Shown here: positions 46,227-54,247 of the stretch, one piece after another
Position numbering within the stretch: position 1 is the first letter of the stretch
Layout: every line of letters starts with the position of its first letter
Assembly: GCF_900113745.1 (NCBI RefSeq)
Contig: NZ_FOQL01000001.1
Span: forward strand, 1,240,001 to 1,304,000
Direction of reading: 5' to 3'
Source of the DNA: Pseudomonas guineae
GTDB taxonomy: Bacteria > Pseudomonadota > Gammaproteobacteria > Pseudomonadales > Pseudomonadaceae
DNA length: 64,000 bases
Translations under genes and position numbers: made by a program
Notes under the pieces: model-generated
What the model was told of the DNA's origin: nothing
What the model saw: the letters and a program-made list of their open reading frames with translations, nothing else
Databases searched by the model: none

Positions 46227-47747
46227 TCAAACAGCCTCCATGGCTTCGCGGTACAGGGTGCGATAGCGCTCTAGCATTAGTGTTTCGGTATAGAACCGGT
46301 TAACCCGCTCTAACCCAACCGCCTGGGCAGCATGCCAGCGTTGCGGATTATTCAGCAGCTCGACAATAGCCCGGGCAGTCGCTTGCGGGTCGGCGATGGC
46401 CACTACCTCACCGGCAAGACCGAGCTCACTGTCTTCGCCGGGCGCGCCTTCGATTAGCTCACGGCAGGAGCCCACGTCACTGGTAACAACGGGCGTACCA
46501 GCAGCCCAGGCTTCAAGAATCACTAACGGCTGAGCCTCGCTGATCGACGTCAGCACCATCATGCCCAGCGTGGGTAGCAGTTCGTGGATCTGGCGAAAAC
46601 CGAGAAATTTGACCTTATCTTGCAGGCCCAGGCTAAGCACTAGGTTGTGACACTCCTGCGCATACTCAGGATCCTCCTCCTCCGGTCCAACGACCCACGC
46701 TTCAGCCTCTGGAATCGCGCTAACCACGCCACGCATGGCGCGGATAAATGTTTTTACATCCTTGATCGGTACCACTCGACCAATTAACCCCACAACCTTG
46801 GGAATACCCTCGGGTCGCAGCTGCATGGCGTCTTTCCAGGCATCCATAGAGATACCGTTGGGTATCACCCGCGTGCGAGTAGGGTCGGCTCCATCGGTAA
46901 TTTGTTGTTTCTGATTGCCGCCATATAAAGCAATGATCGGGTCCGCGGAGCGATAGGCCAGCAAGCCGATTCGCTCAAAAAAACGAATCCACAGGCGACG
47001 AATATAATTGACCTCGTCATCCAGGCCGGTACGCAGCATTTCATCTGGGCTTTCAGAAATCCAGCTGGCTTGGGCCAGGTCAATCTTGCGTTCCTTGGTA
47101 TAAATACCGTGTTCACTGATGACGTATGAGCACTTCCATCGATGCTGCAGGATGCTGCCCAGTAGCCCCGCATAACCCGTGGAAATAGAATGCAGCATTC
47201 GCGCTCTGGGTAGCCGGCGAGCAGCTTCGGCCAGCATCACCAATGGTGCCTGCATGGTGCGCAGCGTCCAGAAATAATTAACAAAAGAGGGATCACTACA
47301 ATGGCGCATATAGCCTTCGGTGATGGCCTCCCAGTTCGCCCGACTATGCAGCACATCGTCCAGGCTCATGACACCATTCGCTAGGTTTTCCAGCATCGCC
47401 TGACCCTGTTCAAGGCTGGGGGTGTCAGGATGGTGCAGAAATGTATGCATATCGCGCATGAGCTTGCGCGGGCCTTCTCGCTTGGCAGCCACCACTGCAT
47501 CGCCCGGCCTCCAGGCATTTTCGAGAAAGTGTTCTTCGATATGCACCACATTGGCTGGAATGGCGTATTGCCGCTTGCCATAGGCCTCACTTTGCCCACC
47601 GATGAAAAACACCGAGAACGTCAGCTCAGGCAAGCCAAGAATCAGCTGATTGACCCAGCTCGACACCCCGCCCCGAACATAAGGCCAGGTTCCCTCCAGT
47701 AGCAGGCAGATATCTGCAACAGGAGCCTCAGTAGCAGGCGTTTTCAT
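46227..47747 (-). CDS. pelF: PelF, Pel polysaccharide glycosyltransferase (GT4)
   Basis: PelF is the cytosolic GT4 glycosyltransferase that polymerises the Pel backbone, a partially deacetylated polymer rich in N-acetylgalactosamine. At 506 residues it has the N-terminal ICLLLEGTWPYVRGGVSSW, the linker VVGLIGRVVPIKDVKTFI, and the GT4 EX7E motif in SEAQPLVILEAWAAG. The start at 47747 overlaps the pelE stop by four bases (ATGA); a TTG two codons upstream is unlikely. Confidence 0.96.
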   Translation of the reverse strand: MKTPATEAPVADICLLLEGTWPYVRGGVSSWVNQLILGLPELTFSVFFIGGQSEAYGKRQYAIPANVVHIEEHFLENAWRPGDAVVAAKREGPRKLMRDMHTFLHHPDTPSLEQGQAMLENLANGVMSLDDVLHSRANWEAITEGYMRHCSDPSFVNYFWTLRTMQAPLVMLAEAARRLPRARMLHSISTGYAGLLGSILQHRWKCSYVISEHGIYTKERKIDLAQASWISESPDEMLRTGLDDEVNYIRRLWIRFFERIGLLAYRSADPIIALYGGNQKQQITDGADPTRTRVIPNGISMDAWKDAMQLRPEGIPKVVGLIGRVVPIKDVKTFIRAMRGVVSAIPEAEAWVVGPEEEDPEYAQECHNLVLSLGLQDKVKFLGFRQIHELLPTLGMMVLTSISEAQPLVILEAWAAGTPVVTSDVGSCRELIEGAPGEDSELGLAGEVVAIADPQATARAIVELLNNPQRWHAAQAVGLERVNRFYTETLMLERYRTLYREAMEAV

Positions 47748-48733
47748 AACCAATATCTCGCCAAGGCTGCAAAAGGCGGGCGCTGCAGCATTTCCTCGGG
47801 GAGCTGTCGCAACTGCTCAGCAATCGCGCCGTATTCGCCACGAGAAAATTCGATTTCAGCCCGAAAAGGCAGTAGTTTTTCCACATCGATCCCCGCCACT
47901 TGGGCCTCCATCAAATGCTGCTCCGCAAGGTCTAAGTCGCCTAGCTCCATTGCGATGCGCCCCGCCAATAGGTGCACACCATCGCCTGCCCCCAGCTCTA
48001 GAGCGCTCTCGACATGCTCGCGGGCCTGCCTGAGCACATGCTCAAGCACACTGCCTTGGGCCAGCCCGAGATATGCCAGCTCCCAATACCATCGGGCCAA
48101 GGTGGCATGCACAGCTGCTTTGTGAGTGCCAGAGGCCTCGTCAAGTTGCTGCAAAGAAATCTGAATGCGGTGGTTGATATCGCCCTCTTGCTTATCAAGC
48201 ATCGAGTAGGCCAGCAATCGCACGTCGTCCGCAGGGTCGCGCAGCGCCAGCTTGAGGATCGGGATCGAGTCTTTATTGGGCATTCGGCGAGTAGCAAATA
48301 ATGCCGTAACTCGCTTCTGTGCGTTAGGCGCATGGCGCAACACATCTTGCAAGCCGCCGTCGTGGAACATCAGTTCACGGTTACGTTCTTGAGGGCGAAA
48401 CGGCAGGTCCGGCACACCCATAGAATCCCAGGCCTTTTCTTTCTGCGAGCGCGGCATGTACAGCGCGGGAAAGACCGCAGCAGCGACCCCAATAGCGCCC
48501 AGCACAGGCACAAAAAATGACAGACTGAAGATAAACAGCGGACTCCACGGCAGGGGATACTTATAACGACGGGGTAGCAATAACCACACACCTGCCGTCA
48601 GCAAAATGCTGCTCATACCATGAGCAGAGACAAACAGAAGCGTAGCGGCCTCGATCGACATGCGATCCAATAACGCCGCCCAACTACCTAACTCAAAGAC
48701 AACGGCGCCGCTAAACAGCCACTTGCTGATCAT
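47744..48733 (-). CDS. pelE: PelE, membrane-anchored TPR protein of the Pel synthase
   Basis: PelE is a 329-residue protein with two membrane segments (about 35-55 and 68-90 from the chosen start) and a C-terminal cytoplasmic helical repeat region resembling tetratricopeptides (HLLAGRIAMELGDLDLAEQHL). It links PelD and PelF in the inner-membrane complex. The ATG at 48733 gives the P. aeruginosa length and overlaps the end of pelD by 23 bases; ATGs at 48748 and 48817 are in frame but lack a better ribosome-binding site. Confidence 0.92.
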   Translation of the reverse strand: MISKWLFSGAVVFELGSWAALLDRMSIEAATLLFVSAHGMSSILLTAGVWLLLPRRYKYPLPWSPLFIFSLSFFVPVLGAIGVAAAVFPALYMPRSQKEKAWDSMGVPDLPFRPQERNRELMFHDGGLQDVLRHAPNAQKRVTALFATRRMPNKDSIPILKLALRDPADDVRLLAYSMLDKQEGDINHRIQISLQQLDEASGTHKAAVHATLARWYWELAYLGLAQGSVLEHVLRQAREHVESALELGAGDGVHLLAGRIAMELGDLDLAEQHLMEAQVAGIDVEKLLPFRAEIEFSRGEYGAIAEQLRQLPEEMLQRPPFAALARYWL

Positions 48734-50078
48734 TGAACCCACACTCATTGAAAAGGAAGTGATGCAACGCTTCACGCTCTCGTCCAACACCGATGTCGTA
48801 ACGATGGGTGCGAACACCCAAGCTTTCTAGGGTCTGGTCCAAGCCAAAGCGCTCAGTCAGCATGGTGTGTAACCGCTGTAAGTAGCCCTGTGCGCCCTCC
48901 GCACTAGTAAGCGGTAATAGCACCAATACGCACGGATTAGATTGATCGGCTGATTTAAGGTGCAAATCCAGACCGCGCTGGCTGCTTTCAATCAGGTTCA
49001 GCAACTCTGCGCGATGAGCTGACTGACTGACTTCAAAACCCAGCAAATAACCATCGAGGTCATGCTGCCGGGCATCATGCAGGCAACGCTTGAGGTTTTG
49101 GCTAAATATCTGGGCATCGCTGTCATCGAGCTGGAGCGCTTGCGGATCACTCAGTAACAGGTCGGCAACGTGACCTGCGAGAATCGCCAACAGGCTTAAT
49201 GTCCGGTCGTTAAAAGAGAAAAATGGCATCTGTTCGACAGCCAGTACTGCTAATAGGCGACCTTCCGTATCAATCAGCGGAATACAAACCTGGTACTGCG
49301 AGTGCTCGCGGCTCTCGCCGCGCTCCAGTAAGTCTTCGCGCACACTGACCAATTCGCCGCGTTTGAGGCACATCCGCACCAGCAAATCGTCAGCCTGCAT
49401 GGGCTTGCAAACGCCCAAGGTGTGCAGTGGTTGCAACTCGATCTGCTCATCAGGCGTGACACGGTAAAGGCCTGCCACTCGAAACGAGCCATATTGCGCC
49501 AGCAAGTTCATGATGGCTTCGGCCAGGGTGGCCAGGGAATCATGGCCATGGGGCAGAGCACGCAATTGACTGCGCAAGCCCAGCAGCGAGCTGCGCAGGC
49601 TGCGATCATTACCCGCCACCCGTTGCTCAAGACGGTCGTGAGAGATTCGCAGGATGTAGTGCGTACGCGTGAAGGCATCCAGGCGTAACTGCCGATAATC
49701 GTTGGCCATGTCCAGACGTTCCAAGCGACGTTCCCAGATATCGCGGAACTCCCCCACCAACATACCGCTGACCAAGACCCCGACAACAAACGACTCGGGG
49801 ATATCTTGATAAACCGCATAACCGCCAGTGCGGTAGGCGAATAATGCCAGCACTAGTAAAACTGCACTGACTAGGCCATGTACAAAGCCGTAGCGCATAC
49901 CTAGCAGCAAGGGTGCCAGCACCAACCAAGGGAAGGTGTTGTGGACAAGCAGCGGGTCTTGGGGCGACAGCCAATAGCCCAGCCCCAGGCCCAGCCCGCT
50001 CAATAAGAGTGTTTCCAGCCATGACACGCGCGTACTGGCGCGTGGAGCCAGGGTAAAGTCCTTGTGCGCCGATTCCAT
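48711..50078 (-). CDS. pelD: PelD, c-di-GMP receptor activating Pel synthesis
   Basis: PelD is a 455-residue membrane protein with four N-terminal helices, a short coiled coil (about 110-160), a GAF domain and a degenerate GGDEF domain. The c-di-GMP-binding inhibitory-site motif RxxD is intact as RGLD at residues 368-371, equivalent to R367/D370 as I remember them in P. aeruginosa PelD. The catalytic GGDEF residues are lost, so it binds but should not make c-di-GMP. An ATG two codons upstream (50084) overlaps the pelC stop (TAATG) and is equally possible. Confidence 0.95.
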   Translation of the reverse strand: MESAHKDFTLAPRASTRVSWLETLLLSGLGLGLGYWLSPQDPLLVHNTFPWLVLAPLLLGMRYGFVHGLVSAVLLVLALFAYRTGGYAVYQDIPESFVVGVLVSGMLVGEFRDIWERRLERLDMANDYRQLRLDAFTRTHYILRISHDRLEQRVAGNDRSLRSSLLGLRSQLRALPHGHDSLATLAEAIMNLLAQYGSFRVAGLYRVTPDEQIELQPLHTLGVCKPMQADDLLVRMCLKRGELVSVREDLLERGESREHSQYQVCIPLIDTEGRLLAVLAVEQMPFFSFNDRTLSLLAILAGHVADLLLSDPQALQLDDSDAQIFSQNLKRCLHDARQHDLDGYLLGFEVSQSAHRAELLNLIESSQRGLDLHLKSADQSNPCVLVLLPLTSAEGAQGYLQRLHTMLTERFGLDQTLESLGVRTHRYDIGVGREREALHHFLFNECGFNDQQVAV

Positions 50079-50083
50079 GCCCA

Positions 50084-50602
50084 TTACTCGAGTGTCAGGT
50101 CGCCAACAAGCTTACGTAAAACCTTTTGCGCTGTGCCTGCCAGGCTTTCGCGTGACCAGCCGGCGCGCGCGCCGCTGTTGCTCCAGACCACACGGCCCGT
50201 ATTCGGCTCGATAACCTGCAGGCTGATACCGACCGCTGGCTCACCATCCAGACCGCTTTTGTATTGCCATTCTTCGACGCTGCCACTGACGACGTAGTCG
50301 AGATTTTCCTGACGCGCCCACTCCAATGCCTGATTGAAGCGCTCGCGATCATCCAGTAACGGCATCTCGCTCTGCGTCACAACTGGGTACATCCTCGGCC
50401 GCAGGCCTTCTTCTGCCAAAACGCTGAGCAGAATCTGCTCACTGCGTTCACCGGCTTGCGGCGCCTGGGAGAAATTAATCAGCGGCAACAGCCCCCACTG
50501 AGCGTCACGCGGCAACGTCTCACCGCTTTCGCGAGTAAAGCTGGAGCAGCCCGTGGCTAACAGTGCAACGGCCACCAGGGCCAGGCAGCGAATGGATAAC
50601 AT
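50084..50602 (-). CDS. pelC: PelC, outer-membrane lipoprotein of the Pel export channel
   Basis: PelC is a 172-residue lipoprotein with the signal sequence and lipobox MLSIRCLALVAVALLATGCSS (Cys at about 19). In P. aeruginosa it forms a dodecameric ring at the periplasmic face of the outer membrane that guides the polymer into PelB. The body contains GLLPLINFSQAPQAGERSEQ and the C-terminal LRKLVGDLTLE. The gene lies 28 bp after pelB; its stop overlaps a possible pelD start. Confidence 0.95.
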   Translation of the reverse strand: MLSIRCLALVAVALLATGCSSFTRESGETLPRDAQWGLLPLINFSQAPQAGERSEQILLSVLAEEGLRPRMYPVVTQSEMPLLDDRERFNQALEWARQENLDYVVSGSVEEWQYKSGLDGEPAVGISLQVIEPNTGRVVWSNSGARAGWSRESLAGTAQKVLRKLVGDLTLE

Positions 50603-50629
50603 CGTTCGTTTCTCCTGTTAAATCTCTGA

Positions 50630-53600
50630 TCAACGCCCGAAACGGGCGCTGTAGGTCACACCAAAAGTTCCACCTGGCTCGCCACCGGTATTTTGCGGTG
50701 CCGATTGAAAGCCGAAAGTGAAGGCCAATTCGTCATCACCCAACACCTCCATTCCCACGCCGGTGTTTATTGCGTAATTAAACTGTTGCTCGGTCCACTG
50801 CCAGCCTGCAAGCACATCTATCAGCCAGGTGTATTGAGCGCGTCCACGGTTGAGTGCGCCGGGAAAACCACGGCGCCAGGTGCTGCCGATATAGAGCTGA
50901 CCAAAGCGGTCTTGCAGTAGATCGCTACCCACTGCCCCTTCAATGTTCAGCGGACCTTCAGCCGGTTCAGTGTTCGTATCTTCATCATCAGTACCCGCGT
51001 TGATAGTTAACACTCGCGTGGTGAGTAAGTCAGGATTGAGCTGATCTACTACCCGATTTTTCTGATAACTCATGCCACTGCGCAGAAGCCACGTCGGCCC
51101 TTCAAAAAACAACGCGTGCGTCAGCTCAACATTGAGTTCCTCGCCATTACCGACAGCATCACCTTGGCGCGTCGCAAAGCGCTGATGACCCAATGACCAG
51201 TTGAGCTGGTCGCGCGCCGATAAACTGTGACGTCCGCCCAAGCGCAGGCTGTCACGCATCCCCAGCGCACGCAGCAAGCCGCCCTGGTCGGTCTCGCGGT
51301 GCCAGTCCAATTCGATCTGTAGCTCGTCACGCGAAGACACTTGCCATGACCGCGACACGCCAAAGCCAAGGCGGTCCTCGTCGTCACGCAAGCTACCGTC
51401 GAGAGTGAGGGCGTAAGCACCATCACGCTGCTCACGCTGCAGCATCAGCTTGACGTTACTCTCAGTCCCCAACACCCGGCTGTCGAGGCTATCTGCATCG
51501 TATTGACCTTGACTGAGATTGAGGTCCGCATACCAGTCATTGCCTAAATGGCGGGCTACCTGCAGTGTCGGACCGGACAATTCAAGCCCACCAAAGTCTC
51601 GCTGCTGCCAACCAAGTTGCACGCCTTGAGGCGTGCGCTCGTGCAGCTCCACAGTCTGGCGCAGTAACTGCTGACGTACGACTGAGGCCTGCTCATCAGA
51701 CAAATTAGCCAAGCCCTCGCCCAGCGCAGCGCCGCTGCGCGCAAGGCGCATGAGCGTCTCGACTCGCTGCGCAGGATCAAGCCCACCTGCCGCGAGCAGG
51801 CGCTCCAACTGATTACGATTTTGATTGCGCAGCGCCTCTTGCAACTGTTCATAACGGCTGACGGTCAATCCTTGACTGCGCGCCCAAGCGATCCAGTGAT
51901 CCTTCAACGCAGACTGATTGTTAGCGTCTAATTGATCGAGGAATTGAGTGAACCAGACCTGTAGCATTGGCAACGAGCCATCCTGCCAGCTCAGTGCTTG
52001 CCGGTTGGCGCTGCGCAGTGACTGCGTACTTGCCAACAGGCGCAGGTACATGCTGTAGCGTTCTGGGTTGCCGACCAGTTGTACGGGCTTGATCTGCGCA
52101 ACCAAGAAAGCGCGAAGGCGCATAGCTCTATCCGCATAGCCCGCACTGTCCAGCGCATCGGCATAGGCGGACTGGACCAGCCAGTCACGAGGATTCGTTT
52201 TCAGGTACACACTGAACCAAGCCAGTGCAGGCCGAGTTCGGTTCAATAGCATATTGGCACTGGCAAAGGGCAACCATAGCCCACCATCATCCGCCGCCAA
52301 ACTTTGCCACTGCTCCAGTAATACCGGTAACTCGTCTTTACGGTCCTGATCAATAAACAGCCAAAGCAAACGCTGACGAAACACACTTTGCCGCGGATAT
52401 AGACTCAAACCCATGCGGTAGAGACGCTCGGCCTCAGCAATTCGCCCTGCGCGGCTGGCCAGCACTCCGCGGGCACTCAGCACTGAGGACACGCGGGCAC
52501 CATTGGGCAGGCGACTGGCCTGATCGACCAAAGCTTGCAGCTGCTGCCATTCACCGAGTTGCTCGGCCAAGTTTAAGGCGCTGCTCAAGCGCTGCTGATC
52601 TGCACTCCGCTGCCAGCTCTCGATCAACAGCGCCAGGGCTTTTTCGGGTGCCTGCTTGGTGTAGATTAAAATCAGACGTTCTTCAGCATTGCTTCCCAAC
52701 GCCACACCCAGCGCCAACAGCCGCTCATAGGCAATGCGCACATCATCGTCTCGCTCTAGCTCCCACGCGAGGTCGCCGCGCAAGCGCCAGTAGGCATCGG
52801 CCTCCACCTGGTCAGGTTCGATCGCATTCAGCGTGGCCCATGCGGCAGGCACATCAAATCGCTTCCAATCTACCTCTGCCCAACTGACCCGCTGGGCGAT
52901 AGTCAGGCCGAAGCGCTTATCCATCTCAGCCCATACTCGAGACTCCTGGTCATACTGCAGGGTATGTTCCAAGATCTGCTGGAGACGCACCCACGCTATC
53001 TTCTGCTCTGGATAAAAGCGCAAATAGTTACGCAACCAGGTCTCGCCTTGCTCAGGCGTACCGCGTGATTGGTGGCTGTACACCAGCGCATCAAGCTCTT
53101 CATCGGAGAGCCGACGCTGCTGAGCCAACTGCGCCAATAAAGGAATGGCTTGATCAAAATCAAACAGCTGGGCGGCCAGACGCCAGGAATGCTCACGAAT
53201 GGTGCTGTCTTCTTTTAGCTGCAGGGCGCTTACCCAATAGCGCAAGGCGTCTTGTGGCCGGGCAGTCCACTCTGCCAATTGGGCCATTTGTGTCAACAAC
53301 TCAAGATCATCAGGACGGGATTGAAGCATGACCTGCCCCGTGGCCCAGGCACGCTCAAGATCACCGGCGGCTAGATGCAGACGCATCTCCACCGCCAATG
53401 CCTCAGGGTCTTGTGGCAACAAGGTGCGCCAGCGCTGGACAAATAAAGCGGCTAGATCAAAACGATGGCTACCGACTGAAGCCCTCACTGCAGCATCCAG
53501 CAAAACGGTATCTGTTTCGGCTAAATCTGACATGTGCAGGCTCAGCAATTCAGCCGCACGCTCGCTGCGATCAGCAGACAAGAAGCTGTAGAAGGCCTGC

Positions 53601-54247
53601 TCAAGATAAGTCTTTCGCTCTTTTGCAGTAACGGCAGACTCCATTAACTGCAAATAAAGGCCCGCAGCGTGCTCCGCCTCGCCACTGGCCTGATACCACT
53701 TAGCGGCTTCTCCGAGCCACTCGGCATGACGGTCTGGATCACGCTCGGCCATTTGCTCGTAAATAGGCGCCGCTATGCCCGGAGCGCCCAACGCCAATGC
53801 GTACTTGGCGATACGCAACCTTTGTGCGTCGGACAGTGGTGAGCGCTCGACTGCGGTAAACAATTCAATCAACTGACGCTTACGCGAAGGTTCAATACCC
53901 GCCGGGTCGGCCAATGCTTGCAGGGTATCCAGTTCAGCCTGGTAAAAGCCCAGGGTTTCGACTTCCTCTCGATCGAGCATCAGCAGATGACTGCGCGCCC
54001 GCGGATAATCACCAAGGGCAATCAACTGTTCAATGAGGGTCAAACGCAACGCCTGATCCTGCGGGTGCGCCTCAAGCAGAAGTTCGGAATAGTTGATGGA
54101 AACAGCATCGGGCTGCTTGCCATCGGGCAGGAATACATCTTCGCCCTTATAGACCAGGACCAATAACCCGCCAATTAAGAGTGCGACCAGCAAGAGTGCC
54201 CAAGGACTGAGCAAACGCCGGGTTTTAACGGCAGGTGAGTTGAGCAT
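50630..54247 (-). CDS. pelB: PelB, outer-membrane porin with TPR scaffold
   Basis: PelB is about 1205 residues, similar to P. aeruginosa PelB (about 1190). It has an N-terminal membrane helix (about 12-33), a long region of helical TPR repeats (about 50-880, e.g. QALRLTLIEQLIALGDYPRAR), and a C-terminal beta-barrel of some 16 strands (last about 300 residues; alternating patterns such as WYADLNLSQGQYDADSL) ending in VTYSARFGR. It exports Pel and docks PelA and PelC. The start at 54247 overlaps the end of pelA by 23 bases. Confidence 0.96.
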   Translation of the reverse strand: MLNSPAVKTRRLLSPWALLLVALLIGGLLVLVYKGEDVFLPDGKQPDAVSINYSELLLEAHPQDQALRLTLIEQLIALGDYPRARSHLLMLDREEVETLGFYQAELDTLQALADPAGIEPSRKRQLIELFTAVERSPLSDAQRLRIAKYALALGAPGIAAPIYEQMAERDPDRHAEWLGEAAKWYQASGEAEHAAGLYLQLMESAVTAKERKTYLEQAFYSFLSADRSERAAELLSLHMSDLAETDTVLLDAAVRASVGSHRFDLAALFVQRWRTLLPQDPEALAVEMRLHLAAGDLERAWATGQVMLQSRPDDLELLTQMAQLAEWTARPQDALRYWVSALQLKEDSTIREHSWRLAAQLFDFDQAIPLLAQLAQQRRLSDEELDALVYSHQSRGTPEQGETWLRNYLRFYPEQKIAWVRLQQILEHTLQYDQESRVWAEMDKRFGLTIAQRVSWAEVDWKRFDVPAAWATLNAIEPDQVEADAYWRLRGDLAWELERDDDVRIAYERLLALGVALGSNAEERLILIYTKQAPEKALALLIESWQRSADQQRLSSALNLAEQLGEWQQLQALVDQASRLPNGARVSSVLSARGVLASRAGRIAEAERLYRMGLSLYPRQSVFRQRLLWLFIDQDRKDELPVLLEQWQSLAADDGGLWLPFASANMLLNRTRPALAWFSVYLKTNPRDWLVQSAYADALDSAGYADRAMRLRAFLVAQIKPVQLVGNPERYSMYLRLLASTQSLRSANRQALSWQDGSLPMLQVWFTQFLDQLDANNQSALKDHWIAWARSQGLTVSRYEQLQEALRNQNRNQLERLLAAGGLDPAQRVETLMRLARSGAALGEGLANLSDEQASVVRQQLLRQTVELHERTPQGVQLGWQQRDFGGLELSGPTLQVARHLGNDWYADLNLSQGQYDADSLDSRVLGTESNVKLMLQREQRDGAYALTLDGSLRDDEDRLGFGVSRSWQVSSRDELQIELDWHRETDQGGLLRALGMRDSLRLGGRHSLSARDQLNWSLGHQRFATRQGDAVGNGEELNVELTHALFFEGPTWLLRSGMSYQKNRVVDQLNPDLLTTRVLTINAGTDDEDTNTEPAEGPLNIEGAVGSDLLQDRFGQLYIGSTWRRGFPGALNRGRAQYTWLIDVLAGWQWTEQQFNYAINTGVGMEVLGDDELAFTFGFQSAPQNTGGEPGGTFGVTYSARFGR

